Origin: Pseudomonas sp. S09G 359
GTDB lineage: Bacteria > Pseudomonadota > Gammaproteobacteria > Pseudomonadales > Pseudomonadaceae
Assembly: GCF_002843605.1 (NCBI RefSeq)
Contig: NZ_CP025263.1
Span: 5,113,501 to 5,177,500 of the forward strand
Length of the DNA: 64,000 bases
Direction: 5' to 3'
Shown: piece by piece, positions 18,560-26,996 of the stretch
How positions within the stretch are numbered: position 1 is the stretch's first letter
Layout of the letters: the number at the start of each line of letters is the position of its first letter
Translations under genes and position numbers: made by a program
The notes under the pieces: generated by a model
Databases searched by the model: none
Told to the model about the DNA's origin: nothing
What the model saw: the letters and a program-made list of their open reading frames with translations, nothing else

Positions 18560-19269
18560 GACTCACCTCTTGATTGGGGCGCACCGTCCGGGAAGTGACG
18601 GGCAATGTTGCGTTTGGACGCGCCGATGTGGCGGCGCATCAACAATTCGGCCAGTTCACCGTCGCGATCGGCAATCGCGTCGAGAATACGGTGGTGCTCG
18701 GCAAAAGCCTGGCGTGGACGATTGGGGGTGGCGGAGAACTGGATGCGGTACATGCGCACCAACTGGTACAGCTCGCCGCAGAGCATTTGGGTGAGGGTGC
18801 GGTTACCGGCGCCTTGAATTATCCGGTAATGAAAATCGAAGTCGCCTTCCTGCTGGTAGTAGCCGACACCGGCCTGGAACGCGGCATCGCGCTCATGGGT
18901 GTGCAGCACTTGGCGCAGCTCTTCGATTTCCGCATCGGTCATGCGCTCGGCGGCCAGGCGGCAGGCCATGCCCTCAAGGGACTCGCGGATTTCGTAAAGC
19001 TCGATCAGTTCGGCGTGGCTCAAGGACACCACTCGCGCGCCCACATGCGGCACGCGCACCAGCAGGCGCTGGCCTTCCAGGCGATGGATCGCCTCCCGCA
19101 GCGGGCCACGGCTGATGCCATAGGTGCGGGCCAGCTCCGGCTCGGAGATCTTGCTGCCGGGGGCGATCTCGCCCTTGACGATGGCGGCCTGGATACGCCG
19201 GAAGACGTGCTCGGACATGGTCTGGGAATCGTCTTGCGCCACCACTGGGGTTTCCAGTTGATCCAGCAT
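18556..19269 (-). CDS. prpR: GntR/FCD-family regulator of the prp operon
   Basis: Predicted repressor of 237 residues from ATG 19269 ([10 protein letters not shown]). The winged HTH is at about 18-85 ([25 protein letters not shown]), and an FCD ligand-binding domain follows with metal-type residues around DFDFHYRII and [10 protein letters not shown] longer frame to 19311 exists but lacks a ribosome site; AAAGGTG lies about ten bases before 19269. First gene of the prp operon with an ATGA overlap to prpB, so it is likely autoregulated by the cycle's intermediates. Confidence 0.88.
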   Translation of the reverse strand: MLDQLETPVVAQDDSQTMSEHVFRRIQAAIVKGEIAPGSKISEPELARTYGISRGPLREAIHRLEGQRLLVRVPHVGARVVSLSHAELIELYEIRESLEGMACRLAAERMTDAEIEELRQVLHTHERDAAFQAGVGYYQQEGDFDFHYRIIQGAGNRTLTQMLCGELYQLVRMYRIQFSATPNRPRQAFAEHHRILDAIADRDGELAELLMRRHIGASKRNIARHFPDGAPQSRGES

Positions 19270-19279
19270 ATTGTCGACA
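19270..19279. promoter_or_regulatory. Candidate operator at the start of prpR
   Basis: ATTGTCGACA directly abuts the prpR start codon. It matches ten bases of the perfect palindrome 73 bases upstream. FadR-type GntR proteins bind palindromes of this size. Binding here would block initiation of the prp transcript or its translation. Confidence 0.5.
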
Positions 19280-19342
19280 CCTTTAAAAGCAATGCCGCAA
19301 AAACTAGCCAATCAGCCCCACTTAGTCAAAGAATAAATCCAT

Positions 19343-19354
19343 ATTGTCGACAAT
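19343..19354. promoter_or_regulatory. Candidate operator upstream of prpR
   Basis: ATTGTCGACAAT is a perfect 12-base palindrome. With the related site at 19270 it has centre spacing 73 bases, about seven helical turns, which would allow two dimers on one DNA face. Owner (the GntR regulator) is inferred from position. Confidence 0.55.
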
Positions 19355-19541
19355 CGTCTAATAACCGCGATTGCACTCTATCAGGGCATGGCCGCCTGCC
19401 AGCGCTGGCGTCAGAAAAGCATCATGTTAGAATGCCCGCCGCTTTTGCCTGACATCATTGGATGAAACGGCGCACGAGGGAGTTTGCGCAGCAATGCCAG
19501 TCGCCTTGAATTGAACATCGCACTGCACCGCCTCAGGATCT

Positions 19542-20075
19542 ATGAGACTCAAGCCCTTCCCCCTGTTATGCCTACTGCTTGCACCGAGCCTTGGCGCTGC
19601 CGCCGAGAAGACCGTGTATGGCCTCAACGAATATGCGCAATTGGCCGGCATCGACCTTGAAGTGGCCGCCAAACTCGACACCGGCGCCAAGACCGCCTCC
19701 CTCAGCGCCCGGGATATCAAGCGTTTCAAGCGCAACGGCGAATCCTGGGTGCGCTTCTACCTGGCCATCGACACCGCCCACTCCCACCCCATCGAACGCC
19801 CCCTGGCCCGCGTGAGCAAGATCAAGCGCCGCGCCGGTGACTACGACCCCGATGAGGACAAGAACTACACCGCCCGTCCGGTGATTGCCCTGGATATCTG
19901 CATGGGCACCGCATTACGCAGCATAGAAGTGAACTTGACCGACCGAAGTGCCTTCCAATACCCGCTGCTGATCGGCTCCGAAGCGCTGAAACGCTTTGAT
20001 GCGCTGGTCGACCCCAGTCTTAAATACGCAGCAGGCAAACCCGCCTGCGCCGCCGACGCTCATACCGCCGAGTAA
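19542..20075 (+). CDS. Periplasmic retropepsin-like (ATP-dependent zinc protease family) peptidase
   Basis: A 177-residue secreted protein with a cleavable signal (MRLKPFPLLCLLLAPSLGAA). The motif KLDTGAKTASLSARD has the D-T-G of aspartic retropepsins; the family is often named RimK-associated ATP-dependent zinc protease, which is probably a misnomer. It sits five bases before an inactive transglutaminase membrane protein and an ATP-grasp ligase, a set described by comparative genomics as a peptide-ligation/cleavage system (Iyer and co-workers, amidoligase survey). Likely trims or releases the product outside the membrane; the substrate is unknown. Confidence 0.82.
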   Translation: MRLKPFPLLCLLLAPSLGAAAEKTVYGLNEYAQLAGIDLEVAAKLDTGAKTASLSARDIKRFKRNGESWVRFYLAIDTAHSHPIERPLARVSKIKRRAGDYDPDEDKNYTARPVIALDICMGTALRSIEVNLTDRSAFQYPLLIGSEALKRFDALVDPSLKYAAGKPACAADAHTAE

Positions 20076-20080
20076 ACCGA

Positions 20081-21613
20081 ATGCGCTCTCTAACCCTGCA
20101 CCTGAGAATCCTGATCGCCATCCTGGTGGTGTTGGGTATTTCGGTCACCGCCTACCAGATCTTCGTGCTCGGCATTCCCGTCACCGAAGACGCCACCGAC
20201 GACTTGTGGAACATCGACGCCAAGGTCGAGTTCGTCGCCAACCCGAAAGACCCGGTGAAGATCCAGATGTTCGTGCCGCCATTGAGCCGCGACTTCGTCA
20301 GCCTCAATGAGAGTTTTATTTCGAATAATTACGGCGTGAGCGTCAACCGCACCGACGGCAACCGCAAGGTCACTTGGTCGGCACGCCGCGCCAAGGGCAA
20401 CCAGACCCTGTATTACCGCCTGGTGCTGACCAAGCGTTACAGCGGTGAAAAGGTCAAGGTCAAGGGCCCGACCTTCCGTGACAGCATCGCCGTGGAAGGC
20501 CCGGAAAAAATCGCCGCCGAAGCCCTGCTGGCGCCGATCCGCCAGCACTCGGCCGACGTCGAAACCTTTATCACCGAAGCGATCAAGCGCACCAACAACC
20601 TCAATGACGACAATGTGAAGCTGCTGCTGGCGGGCGACCCGTCGACGCCGCACAAGGCCAAGATCGTCGAGTTGCTGCTGTCCATCGCCCATGTGCCGGT
20701 GGAAAAAGTCCACACCATCCGCCTGGTCGCCGACCAGCCGCAAGCCCCGGAACTGTGGCTGCGCAGCTTCAATGGCAATGACTGGCTGTACTTCAACCCG
20801 GAAACCGGCGAACAGGGCCTGCCCGCCGACCGCTTGTTGTGGTGGACCGGCGATGAAAACCTGATCACGGTCGATGGCGGCAAGAAAGCCATGGTCACCT
20901 TCAGCCTCAACAACAGCGAAATGAACGCGATTCGCCTGGCCAAGCTGACCGACGAGAACACCGACGCCAACTTCCTCGAATACTCGCTGTACGGCCTGCC
21001 GCTGCAGACCCAGCAGACCTTCATGATCATGGTGATGATCCCGATTGGCGTGTTGGTGATTTTGATCCTGCGCAACCTGATCGGCTTGCAGACCCTGGGC
21101 ACCTTCACCCCGGTGCTGATCGCCCTGGCGTTCCGCGAGACGCAGCTGGGCTTCGGGATCGTGCTGTTTACGATTATCACGGCGCTGGGCCTGTCGCTCA
21201 GGTCGTACCTGGAACACTTGAAGCTGCAGATGCTGCCGAGGCTATCGGTAGTGCTCACCTTCGTGGTGGTGCTGATCGCGGCCATCAGCCTGTTCAGCCA
21301 TAAACTCGGGCTGGAACGCGGGCTGTCGGTGGCGCTGTTCCCGATGGTGATCCTGACCATGACCATCGAACGCCTGTCGATCACCTGGGAAGAGCGCGGC
21401 GCCAACCATGCGCTGAAAGTGGCGATTGGCACGCTGTTCGCCGCGTCCCTGGCGCACCTGATCATGAGCGTGCCGGAGCTGGTGTACTTCGTGTTCACCT
21501 TCCCGGCGGTCCTGTTGATCCTGGTGGGCTTCATGCTGGCCATGGGGCGTTATCGCGGCTACCGCCTGACCGAACTGGTGCGCTTCAAGGCGTTCTTGAA
21601 GGCTGACTCGTAA
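20081..21613 (+). CDS. Inactive transglutaminase-domain membrane protein with C-terminal 7TM
   Basis: A 510-residue membrane protein. There is one N-terminal transmembrane helix (LRILIAILVVLGISVTAYQI), a periplasmic region about 35-300 with a transglutaminase-like fold, and then about seven hydrophobic segments (300-500). The region aligned with the catalytic triad has no Cys (LSIAHVPVEKVHTIRL...LRSFNGNDWLYFNPETG), so it is probably binding-only. The start follows the protease stop by five bases; the stop overlaps the ligase start (TAATG). It likely links the external protease with the cytosolic ligase. Confidence 0.85.
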   Translation: MRSLTLHLRILIAILVVLGISVTAYQIFVLGIPVTEDATDDLWNIDAKVEFVANPKDPVKIQMFVPPLSRDFVSLNESFISNNYGVSVNRTDGNRKVTWSARRAKGNQTLYYRLVLTKRYSGEKVKVKGPTFRDSIAVEGPEKIAAEALLAPIRQHSADVETFITEAIKRTNNLNDDNVKLLLAGDPSTPHKAKIVELLLSIAHVPVEKVHTIRLVADQPQAPELWLRSFNGNDWLYFNPETGEQGLPADRLLWWTGDENLITVDGGKKAMVTFSLNNSEMNAIRLAKLTDENTDANFLEYSLYGLPLQTQQTFMIMVMIPIGVLVILILRNLIGLQTLGTFTPVLIALAFRETQLGFGIVLFTIITALGLSLRSYLEHLKLQMLPRLSVVLTFVVVLIAAISLFSHKLGLERGLSVALFPMVILTMTIERLSITWEERGANHALKVAIGTLFAASLAHLIMSVPELVYFVFTFPAVLLILVGFMLAMGRYRGYRLTELVRFKAFLKADS

Positions 21614-22599
21614 TGTTCGGCTTCTGGAAGACGTGGAAGGCCCTGGAAGCGCGGGGGATCATGGGCATCAACCGGCGTAACGCCGACTACGTGCTCAAGT
21701 ACAACAAGCGCAGCCTGTACCCGATCGTGGATGACAAGATCATCACCAAGGAACGGGCGATTGCCGCCGGCATCCATGTGCCGGAAATGTACGGGATCAT
21801 TTCCACCGAAAAGGAAATCGACAAGCTAGACGAGATCATTGGCGGGCGTAGCGACTTCGTGATCAAGCCGGCCCAGGGCGCTGGCGGTGACGGCATCCTG
21901 GTGGTGGCCGACCGCTTTGAAGGGCGCTACCGCACGGTGTCCGGCAAGATCATCAGCCATGAAGAGATCGAGCATCAGATTTCCAGCATCCTCACCGGCC
22001 TGTATTCCCTCGGTGGCCACCGCGACCGCGCGTTGATTGAATACCGCGTGGTGCCCGACCAGATCTTCAAAAGCATCAGCTACGAAGGCGTGCCGGATAT
22101 CCGCATCATCGTGCTGATGGGCTACCCGGTGATGGCCATGCTGCGCTTGCCGACCCGTCAGTCCGGCGGCAAGGCCAACCTGCACCAGGGCGCGATCGGC
22201 GTGGGCGTCGACCTCGCCACCGGCCTGACGCTGCGCGGCACCTGGCTGAACAACATCATCACCAAGCATCCCGACACCACCAACGCGGTGGATGGCGTGC
22301 AGTTGCCCAACTGGGACGGTTTCATGAAGCTCGCGGCCGGCTGCTATGAGCTGTGCGGGCTCGGCTATATCGGCGTGGACATGGTGCTGGACCAGGAAAA
22401 AGGTCCGCTGATTCTTGAGCTGAATGCGCGCCCGGGGCTGAACATCCAGATCGCCAACGACTGCGGCCTGACCCTGCGCACCCATGCGGTAGAGGCGCGG
22501 CTGGAAGAATTGAAAGCCGCCGGCGTCACCGAAACCCCGGAAGAACGGGTGAAGTTCGTCCAGGAAATGTTTGGGCACATCCCCGCCGTAGAGGGCTGA
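21613..22599 (+). CDS. ATP-grasp ligase (alpha-L-glutamate ligase-like)
   Basis: A 328-residue cytosolic ligase of RimK type, forming an amide or peptide bond with ATP. ATP-grasp features are DFVIKPAQGAGGDGILVV (nucleotide-binding loop) and the metal-binding end LILELNARPGLNIQIAN. The ATG shares a base with the previous stop. As third gene of the protease/transglutaminase/ligase set it probably attaches amino acids (glutamate in the best-known relatives) to a target; the target cannot be read. Confidence 0.88.
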   Translation: MFGFWKTWKALEARGIMGINRRNADYVLKYNKRSLYPIVDDKIITKERAIAAGIHVPEMYGIISTEKEIDKLDEIIGGRSDFVIKPAQGAGGDGILVVADRFEGRYRTVSGKIISHEEIEHQISSILTGLYSLGGHRDRALIEYRVVPDQIFKSISYEGVPDIRIIVLMGYPVMAMLRLPTRQSGGKANLHQGAIGVGVDLATGLTLRGTWLNNIITKHPDTTNAVDGVQLPNWDGFMKLAAGCYELCGLGYIGVDMVLDQEKGPLILELNARPGLNIQIANDCGLTLRTHAVEARLEELKAAGVTETPEERVKFVQEMFGHIPAVEG

Positions 22600-22612
22600 C
22601 GCCACTCCAAAG

Positions 22613-22699
22613 GTGGGAGCGGGCTTGCTCGCGAAGGCGGAGTGTCATTCAACACACACGGGACTGATACACCGCCTTCGCGAGCAAGCCCGCTCCCAC
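22613..22699. repeat. REPIN
   Basis: GTGGGAGCGGGCTTGCTCGCGA and its inverted copy lie between the ATP-grasp gene and pabB. Confidence 0.9.
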
Positions 22700-22778
22700 A
22701 TTTGAACCTCGCTCTAGGACCAACCCCTTCAGGGAGACTACAATCGCCTCCCCCACGCCAACGGCTGATCCACCCCGC

Positions 22779-24122
22779 ATGTCGACCTGCTCCGTACACC
22801 CGCTGCCCTACCGGGCCAACCCCGCCGAGTATTTTGCGGCGATCCGCCATGCGCCTGGCGCGGTGCTGCTCGACAGCGGCCGGCCGGCGGCCGAGCGCGG
22901 GCGTTATGACCTGCTCAGCGCCTGGCCACAGGCGACGTTGACCGTAGGGCCTGATGAAAGCGGCAGTGATTTCCTGCAGCGCCTACGGAAAAACCTGACC
23001 CAACTGGGTGAAGCGGCAATCCCCAAAGGTTTAGAGCTGCCGTTTGCCGGCGGCCTGATCGGCTACCTGAGCTATGACTTTGGCCGACACCTGGAACACA
23101 TGCCGCACCTGGCCACAGACGATTTACACCTGCCGGACGCGCGCTTGGGCCTCTACGCCTGGGCGCTGATCACGGATCACCAGGCGCAGGCCAGCCAATT
23201 GGTATTTCACCCGACGTTGGCCGAGGGCGAGCAGCAACGCTTGATCACGCTGTTCAGCGCTGCCATTCCCGACACGCCCGCGACCTTTACACTGCAGGGC
23301 CCGATGGCACCGGACCTGACCGCCCAGGCCTATCAGCAGGCCATCGCGCGCATTCACGCCTATATACAGGCCGGCGACTGCTACCAGGTCAACTTTGCCC
23401 AGCGTTTCCGCGCGCCGTGCAGCGGCGATCCCTGGGTCGCCTATTGCGCCTTGCGCGAAGCCTGCCCCACGCCGTTTTCCGGGTTCCAGAGCCTGCCGGA
23501 TGACGGCGCGGTGCTGAGCCTGTCGCCGGAGCGCTTTGTGCGCATCAGTGAACGCCAGGTGGAAACCCGCCCGATCAAAGGCACCCGCCCCCGTGGCCTG
23601 ACCCCAGAAGAAGACGCCGCGAACGCCGCCGAACTGCTGGCCAGCCCCAAGGATCGCGCCGAAAACCTGATGATCGTCGACCTGCTGCGCAACGACCTCG
23701 GCCGTACCTGCCGCACCGGTTCGGTGAAGGTGCCCGAGTTGTTCAGCCTGGAAAGCTACCCCAACGTGCACCACCTGGTCAGTAGCGTGACCGGCGAACT
23801 GGCCGACGACAAAGACGCCCTCGACCTGATCGCCGGCAGCTTCCCCGGCGGCTCCATCACCGGCGCACCGAAGATCCGCGCCATGCAGATCATCGACGAG
23901 CTGGAACCCACCCGACGCGGGCTGTACTGCGGCTCGCTGGTGTACCTGGACGTGCGCGGCGAAATGGACAGCTCCATCGCCATCCGCAGCTTGCTGGTCA
24001 AGGATGGTCAGGTGTGCTGCTGGGGCGGCGGCGGGATCGTCGCGGATTCGCAGTGGGAGGCGGAGTATCAGGAGTCGCTGACCAAGGTGCGGGTTTTGTT
24101 ACATACCTTGGAGAGCCTGTAG
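22779..24122 (+). CDS. pabB: Aminodeoxychorismate synthase component I
   Basis: Makes 4-amino-4-deoxychorismate from chorismate with the glutamine amidotransferase PabA; first step to p-aminobenzoate and folate. The 447 residues match the family. Chorismate-binding motifs: RPIKGTRPRG (573-592 region of the gene path), DLLRNDLGR, SVTGEL, and SFPGGSITGAPK. The ATG at 22779 has no clear ribosome site, so the exact start is less certain. It is monocistronic here. Confidence 0.92.
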   Translation: MSTCSVHPLPYRANPAEYFAAIRHAPGAVLLDSGRPAAERGRYDLLSAWPQATLTVGPDESGSDFLQRLRKNLTQLGEAAIPKGLELPFAGGLIGYLSYDFGRHLEHMPHLATDDLHLPDARLGLYAWALITDHQAQASQLVFHPTLAEGEQQRLITLFSAAIPDTPATFTLQGPMAPDLTAQAYQQAIARIHAYIQAGDCYQVNFAQRFRAPCSGDPWVAYCALREACPTPFSGFQSLPDDGAVLSLSPERFVRISERQVETRPIKGTRPRGLTPEEDAANAAELLASPKDRAENLMIVDLLRNDLGRTCRTGSVKVPELFSLESYPNVHHLVSSVTGELADDKDALDLIAGSFPGGSITGAPKIRAMQIIDELEPTRRGLYCGSLVYLDVRGEMDSSIAIRSLLVKDGQVCCWGGGGIVADSQWEAEYQESLTKVRVLLHTLESL

Positions 24123-24290
24123 GTCCAAGTCAGCCCTGCCTTTGAGAGGCAGCACCCTCTGGAAGAAAAAATCTGAATCAGAACGACTGTGGACGGAGTG
24201 TGAGTTGGGCGATAGCGTCCGGCTCCTACCCGCCCAATGGCCGTCTGTGAAGGATCACATATGCGACTGCTGACTCATCAGGAATTATTT

Positions 24291-24307
24291 CCGGGATTGC
24301 ATCCCGG
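24291..24307. promoter_or_regulatory. Inverted repeat upstream of higBA
   Basis: CCGGGAT-TGC-ATCCCGG: perfect 7-base arms with a 3-base spacer, 43 bases before the toxin start. Either an operator for the antitoxin or a small hairpin in the leader. Confidence 0.45.
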
Positions 24308-24325
24308 CCTACCCGCTTCTATTAT

Positions 24326-24340
24326 CTCCCAAATTGGGAG
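24326..24340. promoter_or_regulatory. Inverted repeat overlapping the higB ribosome site
   Basis: CTCCCAA-A-TTGGGAG: perfect 7-base arms that include part of the ribosome-binding sequence TTGGGAGG before the toxin ATG. A HigA operator here would fit the autorepression of such pairs; as RNA it could hide the ribosome site. Confidence 0.5.
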
Positions 24341-24349
24341 GTTGGAACG

Positions 24350-24652
24350 ATGCGAATAATCGCGCTATCAACCTTACGAATATTCTGGGACAGCCACCCT
24401 GGTCATACCGATGCCAAACCGCCCATGGTCGAGTTGTATCGGCATATGGAGAAAGCAACTTACCCGACGCCGCAGGCGCTCAAGGCACAACTCAGAACGG
24501 CGAGCATTCTCAAAGGCGGCAGGGTTGTTTTCAACGTGGGCGGTAACAAGTATCGGGTAGTCATGGCAATCGACTATCAGCGGCAGCTCGGGTTCATACG
24601 CTTTGTGGGAACCCATGCGCAGTACGACCAAATCAACGCGGAGACCGTGTGA
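24350..24652 (+). CDS. higB: HigB-type mRNA interferase toxin
   Basis: A 100-residue protein of the HigB toxin family, which cleaves mRNA on the ribosome. Recognisable features are the N-terminal MRIIALSTLRIFW, the central VVFNVGGNKYRVVMAIDY and the terminal IRFVGTHAQYDQINAETV. Toxin first, antitoxin second, overlapping by one base (TGATG), is the HigBA order. GGGAGG precedes the ATG. Confidence 0.88.
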   Translation: MRIIALSTLRIFWDSHPGHTDAKPPMVELYRHMEKATYPTPQALKAQLRTASILKGGRVVFNVGGNKYRVVMAIDYQRQLGFIRFVGTHAQYDQINAETV

Positions 24653-25008
24653 TGAACATCAAACCTATTCACTCCCAGGAAGACCTGACCGCCGCCCTGG
24701 CACGCGTCGAACAGCTATGGGGAGCGGGCATCGGTTCACCTGAAGGTGATGAACTGGAAATTCTCGCCGTACTCATTGAAAAGTACGAGGCCGAACATTT
24801 TCCAATGCCCCCTTCCGATCCGGTGGAAGCGATCAGATTTCGCATGGAGCAAATGGGTCTGAGTGCCCGCGATCTGGAGCCTTTTATCGGCACCAGCGGG
24901 CGGGTTTCAGAAGTGCTGAACCACAAGCGCAAGCTGAGCCTGTCGATGATCAAACGCCTGCATGAGGGTTTGAGCATTCCTTACGAGCGGTTGCTGGCAG
25001 AGGGCTAA
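24652..25008 (+). CDS. higA: HigA-type antitoxin (Xre HTH)
   Basis: A 118-residue antitoxin. An acidic N-terminal half (DELEILAVLIEKYEAEHF) is probably the toxin-neutralising part. A C-terminal HTH at about 62-112 (MGLSARDLEPFIGTSGRVSEVL then HKRKLSLSMIKRLHEGL) binds the promoter. The ATG at 24652 is coupled to the toxin stop; the GTG one codon earlier is less likely. Confidence 0.88.
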   Translation: MNIKPIHSQEDLTAALARVEQLWGAGIGSPEGDELEILAVLIEKYEAEHFPMPPSDPVEAIRFRMEQMGLSARDLEPFIGTSGRVSEVLNHKRKLSLSMIKRLHEGLSIPYERLLAEG

Positions 25009-25028
25009 GCGGTGGCTGGTCGGGCCCT

Positions 25029-25100
25029 ATCGGGGGCAAGCCCCCTCCCACATGTTGAATTGTGAATACATTCGAGTGTGGGAGGGGGCTTGCCCCCGAT
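25029..25100. repeat. REP pair (GGGGGC class), outward orientation
   Basis: ATCGGGGGCAAGCCCCCTCCCACA and TGTGGGAGGGGGCTTGCCCCCGAT flank about 25 bases. The arms are in the opposite orientation to the other REPINs here. It lies between convergent higA and thrH. Confidence 0.88.
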
Positions 25101-25125
25101 GAGGCCGCCAGCATCACTGAATGAC

Positions 25126-25743
25126 CTACAGGCTCAACGGCCGATTCGACGCCTTGATGAACTCTTTCTTCAAGTCCTCAAACGTATGCACCGCCGGGAA
25201 CTGCGGGAACTCGCGAATCACGTTCTCCGGTGCATGGAACAGAATCCCACGGTCGGCCTCGCCGAGCATGGTGGTGTCGTTGTAGGAGTCGCCTGCGGCA
25301 ATCACGCGGTAGTAGAGGGTCTTGAACGCCAGCACCGACTGGCGCTTGGGATCTTTCTGGCGCAATTGGTAACTCACCACCCGGTCGTTTTCATCGGTGA
25401 TCAGGCGGTGGCACAGCAGGGTCGGAAAGCCCAGCTGGCGCATCAGCGGTTGGGAGAATTCGTAGAAGGTGTCGGACAGGATCACCACCTGGAAACGCTC
25501 GCGCAGCCAGTTGACGAACTCGATGGCACCGTCCAGCGGCTTGAGGGTGGCGATCACTTCCTGGATATCGGCGAGCTTCAGGCCGTGCTCATCAAGGATG
25601 CGCAGGCGCTGCTTCATCAGCACGTCGTAGTCGGGAATGTCCCGGGTGGTGGCCCGCAAGGATTCAATACCGGTTTTTTCGGCGAAGGCGATCCAGATTT
25701 CCGGAACCAGCACCCCTTCCAGGTCGAGACAGGCAATTTCCAC
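25126..25743 (-). CDS. thrH: Phosphoserine phosphatase / homoserine phosphotransferase
   Basis: HAD-family enzyme of 205 residues that dephosphorylates phosphoserine and can move the phosphate to homoserine. The motifs are DLEGVL (nucleophile Asp, a D-x-E-G variant typical of ThrH), SDTFYEF (motif II), KRQSVLAF (Lys) and AAGDSYNDTTML (motif III). The best start is GTG at 25743 (MEIACLDLEGVLV), with GGAG eight bases upstream; the ATG at 25755 lacks a ribosome site. Monocistronic. Confidence 0.93.
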   Translation of the reverse strand: MEIACLDLEGVLVPEIWIAFAEKTGIESLRATTRDIPDYDVLMKQRLRILDEHGLKLADIQEVIATLKPLDGAIEFVNWLRERFQVVILSDTFYEFSQPLMRQLGFPTLLCHRLITDENDRVVSYQLRQKDPKRQSVLAFKTLYYRVIAAGDSYNDTTMLGEADRGILFHAPENVIREFPQFPAVHTFEDLKKEFIKASNRPLSL

Positions 25744-25893
25744 AAGACACTCCATTAGATGTTGTTAGTTGAGCGAGCAAAAGGACTGCCGAACTCTAGC
25801 GATTCACGCTCGCCGCCGCAACGCAGAGCGGATTTTGATACCATCGCTCCCCTATAGAGCGCTCAGCGCCACTGACCTGTAGGAACCGTGCTG

Positions 25894-26628
25894 ATGAACC
25901 AAGCCTTCGACGTCGCTGAACTCGCCGCGACTTATGCCAACAAATCCGCCCAGGACATTCTCAAGCTGGCGTTCAGCCAGTTCGGCGATGACCTGTGGAT
26001 TTCCTTCAGCGGCGCCGAGGACGTGGTGCTGGTGGACATGGCCTGGAAGCTGAACAAAAACGTCAAGGTGTTCAGCCTTGATACCGGCCGCCTGCACCCG
26101 GAGACCTACCGGTTTATCGAGCAGGTACGCGACTTCTACAAGATCGATATCGAATTGATCTCGCCGGACCAGAGCAAGCTCGAACCCTTCGTCAAGGAAA
26201 AGGGCCTGTTCAGCTTCTATAAGGACGGCCATGGCGAATGCTGCGGTGTACGCAAGATTGAACCGCTGCGCCGCAAGCTTTCCGCCGTGAGTGCGTGGGC
26301 CACCGGTCAGCGTCGCGACCAGAGCCCCGGTACCCGCAGCCAGGTGGCGGCGCTGGAAATCGACAGCGCTTTCTCCACCCCGGAACGCACCCTGTACAAG
26401 TTCAACCCGCTGGCGCAGATGACCAGCGAGGAAGTCTGGGGTTACATCCGCATGCTCGAGCTGCCGTACAACAGCCTGCATGAGCGCGGCTTTATCAGCA
26501 TTGGCTGCGAGCCCTGCACCCGCCCGGTGTTGCCGAATCAGCACGAGCGCGAAGGCCGCTGGTGGTGGGAAGAGGCCACGCAGAAGGAATGTGGGCTGCA
26601 TGCGGGGAATATCATCAGCAAGGCTTGA
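25894..26628 (+). CDS. cysH: Adenylylsulfate (APS) reductase
   Basis: Reduces activated sulfate to sulfite in assimilatory sulfate reduction. The 244 residues have the two cysteine pairs GECCGVRK and IGCEPC that bind a 4Fe-4S cluster, the mark of APS rather than PAPS reductases, and the P-loop-like [15 protein letters not shown] terminal KECGLH carries the catalytic cysteine. The ATG at 25894 follows AGGA by nine bases; the GTG at 25888 is too close. Confidence 0.95.
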   Translation: MNQAFDVAELAATYANKSAQDILKLAFSQFGDDLWISFSGAEDVVLVDMAWKLNKNVKVFSLDTGRLHPETYRFIEQVRDFYKIDIELISPDQSKLEPFVKEKGLFSFYKDGHGECCGVRKIEPLRRKLSAVSAWATGQRRDQSPGTRSQVAALEIDSAFSTPERTLYKFNPLAQMTSEEVWGYIRMLELPYNSLHERGFISIGCEPCTRPVLPNQHEREGRWWWEEATQKECGLHAGNIISKA

Positions 26629-26996
26629 AGGTTGCTGAGGTAAAAATGTTGGAATTGAGTTGTACACATACATGTAACCATTGGTGCCATTTATGTGTGC
26701 AATTTTTATTCACCCGCACCATAACGTAACACCCAACCTCAATCGCGGTTTGCTCAGGTGAATCGCACTCTCGCAGTAGAAAAATAAATACCTGTTCAAA
26801 CGGTCAATTTATATCGCTTTGAATTCAGTTAGTTATTTGCGCCCCCTATAAAAACGAAATTACCCACGGTTTTCATAGATCGAAAACTGGCACGCCTATG
26901 GCTTAAGGTGAAAAGCGCTTTGTATACAATAAATACAAAACCTACATACACTTTGCCATCCGCGGCTTCGCTGCAGATGTGCTGGAGCCTGCCGGA
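26629..26996. other. Intergenic region before the NCS1 transporter
   Basis: About 370 A/T-rich bases with no credible gene. It holds the palindrome at 26920 and should contain the transporter promoter. I see no terminator for cysH and no RNA gene. Confidence 0.6.
26920..26929. promoter_or_regulatory. TTGTATACAA palindrome, candidate GntR operator
   Basis: Perfect 10-base palindrome TTGTATACAA, followed by a half-site ATACAA seven bases later, 67 bases before the transporter start. Operators of FCD-type GntR regulators of purine/hydantoin genes have this form. No such regulator is adjacent, so it would act in trans. Confidence 0.5.

Noticed and set aside
24334..24546. 70-residue frame overlapping higB
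   Set aside because: Out of frame with the HigB family sequence and without conserved features.
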